From Bog-756 sp963830165 (GTDB lineage: Bacteria > Actinomycetota > Acidimicrobiia > Acidimicrobiales > RAAP-2), in contig CAWHKZ010000004.1 of assembly GCA_963830165.1 (NCBI GenBank), positions 70,778 to 134,777 on the forward strand: a DNA stretch of 64,000 bases, written 5' to 3'. Both the position numbers and the translations under genes were made by a program. Below, piece after piece: positions 24,978-33,082 of the stretch (positions are counted from its first letter, which is position 1; each line of letters starts with the position of its first letter). The notes under the pieces are model-generated. The model had not been told where the DNA came from, ran no database searches, and worked only from the letters and a program-made list of their open reading frames with translations.

Positions 24978-25993
24978 GGGTGGACCTCCACCACGACCGC
25001 GTGCACCGGCCCCCGGTCGGCCGATCGGACCACCGCACCGGGGAGCCCCCGGTCGGCCAGGACGACCCGCCACGTCTCGGGGTGGAGCGGGTGCCCGGGC
25101 AGGAGGTCGGCCGCCACCGGGTCGAGCCCCGCTCCCCACGCCGCCTGGTCGGTCACCAGCAGGGCCAGGGTCCCCCCCGGGGCCAGCACCCGGACGGCGT
25201 GCTCGACCAGCTCGAGCTTGACGGCCAGGGGGGCCCGGTCGACGCAGCCCGAGAGGACCATGCCGCCCCGGCTGGCCGGCGCCAGGCGCCGCAGGTGGTC
25301 GACCACCTCGGCCAGGGTCACGGTCACCCGGTGGCCCGGTACCACCAGATCGGCCTCGGCGCCCCACACCACCCCGCCCCGGGGGTCGACGGCGTCGACC
25401 GCCACCCCGGTACCGGCCACCGCGGCGGCCAGTCGCCGGTCCCCGAGCTCCCCGACCACGACCGGCAGGCCGGCGTCGGCCGTCGCCCACCCGGTGGCCG
25501 CCCCGACCCACGCCGAGGTGTCCGGTGCGGGCAGGTCGAGCTCCCCCACCGGGATGCCCAGCGGATCGACGGCGGCCTCCAGCCGTTCCACCCGGGCCGA
25601 CAGGAACCGCACGGCGTCGAGGGTCGCCGTGCGCAGCTCCGCCAGGGCCTCGTCGTCCAGGCGCGCCGACTCGTGGACGGCCTGGTCGGTGTACTCGCTC
25701 AGTTCCTGGGCCACCTGCTTCACCACGTCGCCCAGCACCCGCTCGCTGGCCCTGGCGCTCCGGCCCCGCTCCCACAGATCGGCCGGGAGGCCGCCCCAGG
25801 GCGACAGGCGACCGTGCGCCTCGGGCGCCTCGGTCAGCCGGCGGACGGCATCGTCGAAGTTCCACCGCAGGGTCCCCTGCGGGCGCAGCCGGTCGAAGGC
25901 CTCGAGCAGGGCGCGCTCGTCGGCCGGGAGGCCGGCACGCGGATCGGCCGGCGCCTCGTGCTCCACCGGGTCGTCCCCCTGGTCAGCCGGCAC
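24974..25993 (-). CDS. Methyltransferase-like protein with helical N-terminus (glycan-modifying candidate)
   Basis: The 339-residue protein starts at GTG 25993, overlapping the upstream glycosyltransferase by 11 bp. The first 165 residues are helical and charged, with heptad-like stretches (VVKQVAQELSEYTDQAV, LDDEALAELRTATLDAV). The C-terminal half has a Rossmann-like order: a first strand LPVVVGELGDRRL without the usual GxGxG, then VVWGAEADLVVP, a GGMVLSG strand and VLAPGGTLALLVTD. The last of these matches the LxPGGxL segment of class I methyltransferases. SAM binding is therefore uncertain. The same arrangement recurs in the operon's first gene. Confidence 0.65.
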   Translation of the reverse strand: MPADQGDDPVEHEAPADPRAGLPADERALLEAFDRLRPQGTLRWNFDDAVRRLTEAPEAHGRLSPWGGLPADLWERGRSARASERVLGDVVKQVAQELSEYTDQAVHESARLDDEALAELRTATLDAVRFLSARVERLEAAVDPLGIPVGELDLPAPDTSAWVGAATGWATADAGLPVVVGELGDRRLAAAVAGTGVAVDAVDPRGGVVWGAEADLVVPGHRVTVTLAEVVDHLRRLAPASRGGMVLSGCVDRAPLAVKLELVEHAVRVLAPGGTLALLVTDQAAWGAGLDPVAADLLPGHPLHPETWRVVLADRGLPGAVVRSADRGPVHAVVVEVHP

Positions 25994-27245
25994 GGGCCAC
26001 CCCTTCGCGCACGTAGGCCGTACCCCCGGTGGGCAGGCGGAGGCGCGCCGTGTGCAGCGGTGGCCGTCGCCCCCGGTCGACGACGCCCTCGAGGAAGGCG
26101 GTGTAGCGGTCGATGATCGACGGCCACAGGTAGTTCCGCTCGGTGTAGCGACGGCCCGACTCGCCGAGGGCGGACCGCAGCGCGGCGTCTCCGGCCAGCC
26201 GGCCGACCGTCGCCTCGAAGCTCCGGTAGGAGTCGAACCACAGGCCGCCCCCGGACCGCTGGCAGTGCTCCATCGTGGCCGCACAGGACCCGTTGACCAG
26301 TACCGGCACCCCGAGCGTCCAGGCCTCGAGGACGACCAGCGAGAACGACTCGTAGGCCGACGGCTGGACCATCGCCCGGGCGCCGGCCAGCACGTCCCAC
26401 TTGTCGGCCTCGGACACCGTCCCGGTGACGACGATGTCGGGATGCTCCGGCGCCTTGGCCGACACCGGGCCGACGAGGGCCAGCGCCAGGTCCGACGGGT
26501 TCCGTTCCTTGTACTCGGCGAAGTAGTCGGCGAGCATGCCGCAGCCCTTGTGCTCGTCGACCCGCCCGAGGTAGCAGAGGTAGGGGCGGTCGCCGATCCC
26601 GAGGACGTCGCCGCCGGGGCGACCGGTCCCGGCCGGGTCGTTCACGCCGAGACCGAGGACCACCTGGGGGCGGGCCCCGATCCGGTACACGTCCTCCATC
26701 AGCTCCCGCTCGGCACGTGTGTGGTAGACGAATCCGTCGACGTCGAGGAAGCTCCGGCGGAAAGCCGCGAAGTACAGCGCCGGCTCGTCGTGGGCGGCCG
26801 GGTGCAGCACCACGGGCACAGGTGACACGGCAATGGCGTCCACCGTGGTGGCGAAGAGGTACGGGTAGCAGGCGATCACGTCGGCGTCCGTGGCGGCCAC
26901 CGCGTCGACGAGGCCGGGGCACATCGGCCCGTTGAGGGCCACCCACTTGCGGGTGTCGGACAGGTCGGCCGCGCCGGGGGCGACCCGCAGCTGGCCGTCG
27001 AGGGCGAAGTAGTCGAGTGTGCGCCGCGACGCCGTCGGGAACCGGTTGACCGTCACGCCGTTGAGCTCGCCGGTCCCGGCGGGCTCGGTGTTCTCCCACG
27101 TGAGGTGGTCGAGGGCGCAGCTGGTGAGGACCTCCACCTCCCACCCGTCGCGTCGCACCAGGCGCTCGGCCAGCATGCGGGCCGCCGTCTCGGCCCCGCC
27201 GATGACCTCGGTGCCGTAGCGCGGGGTGACGAAGGCCAGCTTCAT
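25983..27245 (-). CDS. Glycosyltransferase family 4, operon type A (copy 1)
   Basis: The 420-residue GT-B protein starts at ATG 27245, overlapping the upstream stop by 4 bp (ATGA). Its landmarks are KLAFVTPRYGTEVIGGAET, HPAAHDEPAL, CYLGRVDEHKG, YESFSLVVLE (E-x7-E) and CAATMEHCQRSGGG. The last 30 residues form a basic extension absent from the paralogue at 18550. The two type A copies suggest duplication of a type B-type A gene pair within the operon. Confidence 0.88.
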   Translation of the reverse strand: MKLAFVTPRYGTEVIGGAETAARMLAERLVRRDGWEVEVLTSCALDHLTWENTEPAGTGELNGVTVNRFPTASRRTLDYFALDGQLRVAPGAADLSDTRKWVALNGPMCPGLVDAVAATDADVIACYPYLFATTVDAIAVSPVPVVLHPAAHDEPALYFAAFRRSFLDVDGFVYHTRAERELMEDVYRIGARPQVVLGLGVNDPAGTGRPGGDVLGIGDRPYLCYLGRVDEHKGCGMLADYFAEYKERNPSDLALALVGPVSAKAPEHPDIVVTGTVSEADKWDVLAGARAMVQPSAYESFSLVVLEAWTLGVPVLVNGSCAATMEHCQRSGGGLWFDSYRSFEATVGRLAGDAALRSALGESGRRYTERNYLWPSIIDRYTAFLEGVVDRGRRPPLHTARLRLPTGGTAYVREGVARAG

Positions 27246-28336
27246 GCCACCACCGGCCCGTGGCCGGTCACACCTGCCAGGACCTCCACGAACCGCCGGC
27301 GGGTGGTCTCGGCCGCGAAGTCGCCCAGGCGCCGCCGTCCGGCGTCCACGAGCCACGCGGTCAGCCGGTCGTCCCGGTGGACGCGGTCGACCGCCGCCGC
27401 CACCGTGGCCGGTCGGGCCTCGGACAGCAGGATCCCGGCGTCGGCCAGGGTCTCGGCCACCGCACCGGCGTCGAACGCCACGATCGGCGTGCCCGCCCGC
27501 ATGGCCTCGAGCAGCGGGATGCAGAAGCCCTCGTGTTCCGACAGGCACACGAAGACGTCGGCGTCCTCGTACCAGGCGGCGAGCTGCGCGGTCGTCAGGC
27601 CCTCGCCATGGCGGACGGCGTCGGCCAGGCCCAGCTCGTCGGCGAACGCGAAGACCGCCTCGGCGTAGGACGGCGTCACCGCCGGGCCCACGAGGTGGAG
27701 CCGGGCATCGGGGTCGTAGAGCCGTCGGTAGACCCAGAGCGCCTCGACCAACCGCTCGTGCGCCTTGTTGGGTGAGATGCGTCCGACGAAGAGCAGCACG
27801 GTGGCCCCTCCGTGCTCGGCGGCCAGTCGGGCCCGCTCGGCGCCGTCGACGGCACCGTGGTCCGACTCGAGGTCGACCAGGATGGGCACCACGGCGGTGG
27901 CCGGGCAGCCCAGCTCCTCGAGCTCGCGGGCGTTGAACGCCGAGTCGGCGATCCCGAGCACCGCCTTCGGGGCGAGGGCCGCCACCTGCTCCCGGGCCAG
28001 GGCCACCTTGGCCGCGGTGTGCTCCTCCCACCCCCGGTAGAAGGACTCGGGTGTGACGTTGTGGTAGTCGAGGACCAGGGGCTCGTCCCGCCCGAGGAGG
28101 AACTCGGCCACCGGTGACGACGTGCCCAGCTGGTAGAGCAGCACGTCACCCGGTCGGGCCCGGGAGGGGTACTCCTCGAAGTACGTGGCCTCGTGCTGGA
28201 GCTCGTCGTGGGCGGCCTCGACGTAGATGTCGGACTCCCATCCGACCGCCCGCAGGGCGTCGCGCAGGGCGCGGGTGTGGTCCCCCGTGGCGTCGCGGGG
28301 CAGCAGGGCGGGCACGAACTGGTGGACGGCGGTCAC
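27242..28336 (-). CDS. Glycosyltransferase family 4, operon type B (copy 1)
   Basis: The 364-residue protein starts at GTG 28336, overlapping the first operon gene by 4 bp (GTGA). It contains AVHQFVPALLPRDATGDHT, VLDYHNVTPESFYRGW, LLFVGRISPNKAHERL and SEHEGFCIPLLEAM (E-x7-E). It is the nearest in type to the proteins at 19793 and 23826. A retaining sugar transferase acting on a lipid-linked glycan is inferred. Confidence 0.88.
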   Translation of the reverse strand: MTAVHQFVPALLPRDATGDHTRALRDALRAVGWESDIYVEAAHDELQHEATYFEEYPSRARPGDVLLYQLGTSSPVAEFLLGRDEPLVLDYHNVTPESFYRGWEEHTAAKVALAREQVAALAPKAVLGIADSAFNARELEELGCPATAVVPILVDLESDHGAVDGAERARLAAEHGGATVLLFVGRISPNKAHERLVEALWVYRRLYDPDARLHLVGPAVTPSYAEAVFAFADELGLADAVRHGEGLTTAQLAAWYEDADVFVCLSEHEGFCIPLLEAMRAGTPIVAFDAGAVAETLADAGILLSEARPATVAAAVDRVHRDDRLTAWLVDAGRRRLGDFAAETTRRRFVEVLAGVTGHGPVVA

Positions 28337-29454
28337 CGCTCCCGCGTGGCGACCACGAGGTACTCCGTCGGCCCGAGCAGCAGGTCGTTGATGACGTCGA
28401 TGGCGGCGTTGACCGCGGCCGCGTCCGTGGCGCCGTCCGCCACGGGGGCCAGGCGCCGGTCGTCGCCCCCGGTGACCGTCGTCCGGACGGCGAACCCCCG
28501 GCTGGCCAACAGGTGGGCCCACGTCTCGGCGTGGAGCGGACGGCCGGGGGCCAGGTCCCGCACGACCGGCGGGGCCGACGCCGCCCAGGCTTCGGGGGAC
28601 GCCGAGTGGAGCACCAGGGTCCCGTCGACGGCCAGGCGGGACGAGACGAGCTCCAGCAGCCGCTCCCGCTCGTTCGGTCGGAGCCACTGCACCGAGCCGG
28701 TCAGCACGATGCCGCCCAGGGCCTCGCTGGACACCACGTCGAGATGGTCGAGCATCGCCTCGGCGCGCACGTCGACACCCCGGTCGAGGGCCGGCTCGAG
28801 GGCCAGGTCCGAGGGGTCCACGCCGTAGGCGTCGACCCCGGCGGCCAGCAGGCCGTCGACGAGCGAGGCGTCGCCGCAGTCGGCGACCACCACCCGTTCG
28901 GCCACCCCGGACAGGGCCTCGGCGGCGGCCGGGGCCCACCACGCGGCACCGGCGCCGGACACCGGGACCACGGCGACGGGCAGGTCGGGTGACCGGTGCG
29001 CCTCGACGGCGGCCTCCAGGTCCTCCACGTGGTCCACGACCACGTGGAACATCCGCGACACCGACCAGGCGAACTTCACGACCTGGGCGATGATGAAGGT
29101 CATGTACCAGCCGAGGGCCTTGCGGATGGCCCGCTTGACGTAGCTGCCCACGGCCTTGTTGGAGGCGGTCGGCACGGCGATGTCGACGAAGGCGGCCCCG
29201 TCGACCAGCGAGAGCGTCTCCCGCAGGCGGGCCCGGCCCTGCAGCCCCACCGGCGAGAATTCGAGGAACAGCTCGTCGAGCTCCCGCTCGAGGCCGGCGG
29301 GCAGGTCGCCCGAGGCCCGGCGGCGTCGGACCTCGGCGTCGATCTCGGCCATCACCTCGTCGAGGTAGCGGATCCGGGCGGCCACGTCGGTGGCCTCGGA
29401 GACGCGGTCGGCGTCGGGGCCGGCGGAGGTCGGGGCGGAGGGCGGGGTCGGCAC
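28333..29454 (-). CDS. Class I methyltransferase-like protein, first gene of the glycan operon
   Basis: The 373-residue protein starts at GTG 29454. After a disordered Pro/Thr/Ser start, a helical region includes SYVKRAIRKALGWYMTFIIAQVV, a block found in actinobacterial glycan-cluster methyltransferases. A coiled segment VVDHVEDLEAAVEA follows. The C-terminal domain reads RVVVADCGDASLVDGLLA, AYGVDPSDL, GGIVLTGSVQWL, then a late LASRGFAV strand. This is a methyltransferase order, but with the glycine-rich loop altered. It may methylate or cap the growing glycan that Wzt recognises. The region upstream holds a -10-like TATAGT six bases from the start codon. Confidence 0.7.
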   Translation of the reverse strand: MPTPPSAPTSAGPDADRVSEATDVAARIRYLDEVMAEIDAEVRRRRASGDLPAGLERELDELFLEFSPVGLQGRARLRETLSLVDGAAFVDIAVPTASNKAVGSYVKRAIRKALGWYMTFIIAQVVKFAWSVSRMFHVVVDHVEDLEAAVEAHRSPDLPVAVVPVSGAGAAWWAPAAAEALSGVAERVVVADCGDASLVDGLLAAGVDAYGVDPSDLALEPALDRGVDVRAEAMLDHLDVVSSEALGGIVLTGSVQWLRPNERERLLELVSSRLAVDGTLVLHSASPEAWAASAPPVVRDLAPGRPLHAETWAHLLASRGFAVRTTVTGGDDRRLAPVADGATDAAAVNAAIDVINDLLLGPTEYLVVATRER

Positions 29455-29460
29455 AGGCTG

Positions 29461-29466
29461 ACTATA
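29461..29466 (-). promoter_or_regulatory. -10 element of the glycan operon (possibly leaderless)
   Basis: TATAGT on the minus strand ends six bases before GTG 29454, the same geometry as the leaderless promoter at 5506-5544. No good -35 match is seen at 17-18 bp. Confidence 0.45.
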
Positions 29467-29537
29467 GCCAGGGGCCCCGGGGCTCCCCGTGAGGCACCCC
29501 CGTGGCCGGGACCCGGCTCGGTAGGCTGGGCCGCCAC

Positions 29538-29622
29538 GCGGGCGTGGCGGAATCGGCAGACGCGCCGGGTTTAGGTCCCGGTCCCTTCGGGGGTGGAGGT
29601 TCGAATCCTCTCGCCCGCACCA
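29538..29622 (+). tRNA. tRNA-Leu (UAG)
   Basis: This is a class II tRNA: acceptor GCGGGCG/CGCCCGC, and anticodon stem CCGGG/CCCGG around loop TTTAGGT (anticodon TAG). It has a long variable arm (TCCCTTCGGGGG), T-loop TTCGAAT, discriminator A and encoded CCA (29620-29622). Confidence 0.95.
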
Positions 29623-29682
29623 TGCACCGGCGGCCGGGCGGCCGCGGTGGCGAGGCGACGGCGCAGCGTGTTCACTGGAGTC

Positions 29683-30129
29683 ATGCCCCTGACTGGTGAG
29701 TACGAGCCGAGTTCGCAACAGTGGGTCCGGGACCAGGTGGCCCTCTACGAGTCGTCCGGAGGGAGGGAGGGCACCACCCTCCTCGACACCGGCATGCCCG
29801 TGGTGATCGTGACCAACCGGGGTGTCCACTCGGGCAAGCTGCGCAAGACCCCGCTCATGAGGGTCGAGTTCGACGGGATCTACGCCATCGTCGCCTCCCA
29901 GGGTGGCGCCCCGGCCCACCCCGCCTGGTACACCAACCTGGTGGCGGATCCCCACGTCGAGCTCCAGGACGGTCCCGACCGGTCGGACCGCATCGCCCGG
30001 GAGGTCTTCACGGACGAGCGGGAGCTCTGGTGGGAGCGGGCCGTGGCGGCCTACCCGCCCTATGCCGAGTACCAGGAGAAGACCGAACGGGTCATCCCGG
30101 TCCTGGTGCTCGAGCCGCCCGGGGGCTGA
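29683..30129 (+). CDS. Deazaflavin-dependent nitroreductase (DDN) family protein
   Basis: The 148-residue protein starts at ATG 29683 with GGAG upstream. It matches the F420-binding split-beta-barrel DDN family: PVVIVTNRGVHSGKLRKTPLM, then YAIVASQGGAPAHPAWYTNLVADP, where the GGAPxHPxWYxNL phrase is diagnostic, and a C-terminal FxxExERVIPVLVLEP-type strand. Members use F420H2 (or other deazaflavins) to reduce quinones, nitro compounds or unsaturated bonds. It is probably monocistronic, converging on the methyltransferase gene at 30181. Confidence 0.9.
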   Translation: MPLTGEYEPSSQQWVRDQVALYESSGGREGTTLLDTGMPVVIVTNRGVHSGKLRKTPLMRVEFDGIYAIVASQGGAPAHPAWYTNLVADPHVELQDGPDRSDRIAREVFTDERELWWERAVAAYPPYAEYQEKTERVIPVLVLEPPGG

Positions 30130-30180
30130 ACCCGCCGGTCGACGTCCGGGCGGGCGGGACGGTCCGGCCGCGGCGCGGGT

Positions 30181-31158
30181 TCAGGCGGGCTTGCGGGCGA
30201 GGAAGGCCAGCAGGTAGCAGTTGGCCGCGTCGTGGTAGACGCCGTAGTTGGCCGCCAGGGCGGCCACGTCGTAGCGCCCGGCGGCGGCGGCCGGCCCGCC
30301 CCAGTTGAGGCCGCGGATCGTCTCGATCTCGAACCCGGCGGCCAGCACCTTGTCCCGCAGCTGCTCGAGCGTGTACTCGACGTCGTGGTCGGGATCGATG
30401 AACTCCTCCTGCTGCATGCGACACAGCCGCCCGTTGGGCGTGTCGATGGCCAGGTAGCCCCCGGGTCGCAGCGCCCGGAAGGCGCCGGCCAGCACCTCGT
30501 CGCCGGCCGACTCGGGGACGTGCTCGATCGACTGGCCGCTGTAGACCAGGTCGACGGAGTCCGGCTCGGCGAAGGTCAGGTCCACCATCGACCGGTACTC
30601 GTAGCGCACCCGGCCGCGGTCGGTGTCGTCGTCCTTCCAGCGGTCGGACTTGTAGAGCTGGTGGCGGTCGTCGGGCGGCAGGTCGACGATGACCAGGTCC
30701 TCGAAGTCGTAGGGGTAGCCGAGTGCCACCAGGGCGCCCCGGCCGTCGGAGGTGTGGCCCCCGCCGACGTCGATGATCCGGCGGGCCGGTGGCAGCCCCA
30801 TGATGAACTCGCACCGGCTTGCGTGCAGCGAGCCGTGCAGGCCGGACGGCCCGGGTCGGGCGACCACACGGAACTCGTCGGAGGTCCGGATCCTGTCGAC
30901 CATCTCCTCGTAGGAGATCAGATGGTCCGTGAGGGCACCGTTGTAGACGTCCCAGGCCACCGGGTCGGGATCGCGGCGCAGGAGGATGTTGTAGACCATC
31001 CGCACCGCCAACCGGGGTGGCAGCTGGGCGAAGGAGAGGTCGGCGAGTCGGGTCGCCTCCCGGCGCACCTTGTTCTCGACCCGGTCGTACTGGGGGATGA
31101 ACCTCGACGGGAGGCCCGCGATCGCGCCCTTGCCGCCCGCCTGCTCCGCTCCGGTCAT
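30181..31158 (-). CDS. DUF4214-like plus class I SAM methyltransferase protein
   Basis: The 325-residue protein starts at ATG 31158, with GGAGCAGGC upstream (an in-frame ATG at 31170 is possible). The N-terminal 110 residues include RMVYNILLRRDPDPVAWDVY and ISYEEMVDRIRTSDEF, the pattern of the DUF4214 repeat found in glycan-related enzymes. The C-terminal domain has motif I RIIDVGGGHT, VDLVYSGQSIEHVPE, and ALRPGGYLAIDTPNG, so SAM binding is credible. It lies next to the polysaccharide operon on the same strand, separated by tRNA-Leu and the DDN gene. It may modify the same glycan. Confidence 0.8.
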   Translation of the reverse strand: MTGAEQAGGKGAIAGLPSRFIPQYDRVENKVRREATRLADLSFAQLPPRLAVRMVYNILLRRDPDPVAWDVYNGALTDHLISYEEMVDRIRTSDEFRVVARPGPSGLHGSLHASRCEFIMGLPPARRIIDVGGGHTSDGRGALVALGYPYDFEDLVIVDLPPDDRHQLYKSDRWKDDDTDRGRVRYEYRSMVDLTFAEPDSVDLVYSGQSIEHVPESAGDEVLAGAFRALRPGGYLAIDTPNGRLCRMQQEEFIDPDHDVEYTLEQLRDKVLAAGFEIETIRGLNWGGPAAAAGRYDVAALAANYGVYHDAANCYLLAFLARKPA

Positions 31159-31400
31159 GCCTGCTCCCATCCTCACTCGGACCCTGCGCCCCTGGTGGGC
31201 GAACCTACCATCGGCGCCCCGGGGTGAGCCCGGGGGGCCCGGGTGGGGTGAGGCCGAGGGGCCGGGCGGGGTGCCGCCCGCGGTCTTGCGGTGGGAGTGG
31301 GTTTCGGCCATGCTTCCCCGGTTCCGCCGCGTGCCACCGCATCCGGCCCGGCGGTGGCCCGCAGGTCAACCACAGTTACGGATCCACTCAGGAGGACATC

Positions 31401-32303
31401 ATGGGAATGCTCGACGGCAAGGTCGCCATCGTCACCGGCGCGGGTCGGGGGATCGGTCGGGAGGAGGCCCTCCTGCTCGCCTCGGAGGGCGCCAAGGTCA
31501 TCGTCAACGACGTCGGCGCCTCCCTCCAGGGCGAGGGCGGCGACAAGCACCCGGCCGAGGAGGTCGTCGAGCTCATCAAGTCCGGCGGGAGCGACGCCGC
31601 CGTCAACGCCTCGGACGTCAGCTCGTGGGAGGGCGCCAAGGCCCTGGTCGAACAAGCCGTCGACACCTTCGGCCAGCTCGACATCCTGGTCAACAACGCC
31701 GGCATCCTGCGGGACAAGATGTCCTTCAACATGGAGGAGTCGGACTGGGACGACGTGATCCGGGTCCACCTGAAGGGCCACTTCGCCCCCTCCCACCACG
31801 CCGCCGTCTACTGGCGGGGCCGGGCCAAGGCCGGCGAGGACGTCACCGGACGCATCATCAACACCTCGTCCGAGGCCGGGCTGTTCGGCAACGCCGGGCA
31901 GGCCAACTACTCGGCGGCCAAGGCCGGCATCGCGTCGATGACCTGGGTCCTCGCCCGTGAGCTCGGCCGCTACGGCATCACCTGCAACTCGATCAGCCCC
32001 CGGGCCCGCACCCGCATGACCGAGAACCTCTTCGGCGAGATGGCCAAGAGCGACGGCGGGTTCGACAAGTTCGACCCCGTCAACGTGGCCCAGCTCGTGA
32101 CCTTCCTGGCCACCGACGAGGCCGCCGACATCAGCGGCCAGAACTTCGTCGTCTACGGCGGCGACATCTGGGCCATGGGCGGCTTCCACGCCGTCGGCGA
32201 GATCCACCGCGACTCGATGTGGTCGGTCTCCGAGCTGGCCGCCGCTAAGGGCGAGCTGTTCAAGGGCATCTCGTCGGGCGTCCCGCCCTTCAGCCTGGCC
32301 TAG
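31401..32303 (+). CDS. Short-chain dehydrogenase/reductase, multifunctional-enzyme-2/HSD17B4-like
   Basis: The 300-residue SDR starts at ATG 31401 behind GGAGGACA. Its motifs are VTGAGRGIG (cofactor loop), VNDVG (a pattern typical of the peroxisomal MFE-2/HSD17B4 group), NNAG, active-site Ser in IINTSSEAG, and YSAAK (Tyr-x3-Lys). It is likely a 3-hydroxyacyl-CoA or steroid dehydrogenase of beta-oxidation. Its stop codon TAG shares a CTAG with the stop of the convergent livF gene. Confidence 0.9.
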   Translation: MGMLDGKVAIVTGAGRGIGREEALLLASEGAKVIVNDVGASLQGEGGDKHPAEEVVELIKSGGSDAAVNASDVSSWEGAKALVEQAVDTFGQLDILVNNAGILRDKMSFNMEESDWDDVIRVHLKGHFAPSHHAAVYWRGRAKAGEDVTGRIINTSSEAGLFGNAGQANYSAAKAGIASMTWVLARELGRYGITCNSISPRARTRMTENLFGEMAKSDGGFDKFDPVNVAQLVTFLATDEAADISGQNFVVYGGDIWAMGGFHAVGEIHRDSMWSVSELAAAKGELFKGISSGVPPFSLA

Positions 32304-33082
32304 GCCCCGGCCTCGGCCGGACCCGCCCCGTCCCGGTGGTCGGTCCGGCCGAGCACCAGGTCGCCGAGGCGGCCTTCCACTCCGGCCGGCGTCCCGTCGT
32401 AGACCACCCGGCCCTTGCTGAGCACGACCACGTCGTCGGCCAGTCCGAGGGCCCGGTCCACGTGCTGCTCGATCAGGAGCAGCGACGCCCCCGCGGCCAG
32501 GACGCGCCCGAGGGCGGCGTACACCTCGTCGACCACCCCCGGGGCCAGGCCGAACGAGAGCTCGTCGACCATCAGCAGCTTCTGGTGGAGCACCAGCACC
32601 CGGGCGAGGGCCAGCATGCGCTGCTCACCTCCCGACAGGGTGCCCGCCGACTGGGTCCGACGCTCACCCAACCGGGGGAACGCCTCGTAGGCCCGGGCCA
32701 GCGCCCCGGACACGCCCCGCCGGCCGAGCGCCCGGCGGAACGACAGGGTGAGGTTCTCCTCGACGGTCAGCGACGCGAAGACCGAGCGGCCTTCGGTGAG
32801 CTGGGACAGCCCCGACCGGGCGATCTCGTAGGCCGGCCGTCCGGTGATGTCGCGTCCGTCGAAGCGGATCGTCCCCCCGGTCGGAGGCACGAGGCCCGAC
32901 ACCACCCGCGCCACCGTGGACTTGCCCGCCCCGTTGGCCCCGACCAGCGCCGTGGCCCGCCCGGCCCGCACCGTCAGCGACACGCCGAACAGCGCCTCGT
33001 AGGGGCCGTAGGCCACGCGCACGTCGTGCAGTTCGAGCAGCGGCTCACCCGGGGCGACGGCCGGCACGGCCGCCGCGGTCAC
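32300..33082 (-). CDS. livF: ABC transporter ATP-binding protein, LivF type
   Basis: The 260-residue protein starts at GTG 33082, overlapping livG by 4 bp. It has Walker A VGANGAGKST, Q-loop LSQLTEGRSVF (the family phrase is xPEGRxVF), signature LSGGEQR and Walker B LLMVDELSFGLAP. It is one of two ATPases of a branched-chain-amino-acid-type (HAAT) importer. In catabolic settings such importers often take up aromatic acids, short amides or other organic acids. The operon continues upstream with livG, livHM and the binding protein. Confidence 0.92.
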   Translation of the reverse strand: MTAAAVPAVAPGEPLLELHDVRVAYGPYEALFGVSLTVRAGRATALVGANGAGKSTVARVVSGLVPPTGGTIRFDGRDITGRPAYEIARSGLSQLTEGRSVFASLTVEENLTLSFRRALGRRGVSGALARAYEAFPRLGERRTQSAGTLSGGEQRMLALARVLVLHQKLLMVDELSFGLAPGVVDEVYAALGRVLAAGASLLLIEQHVDRALGLADDVVVLSKGRVVYDGTPAGVEGRLGDLVLGRTDHRDGAGPAEAGA

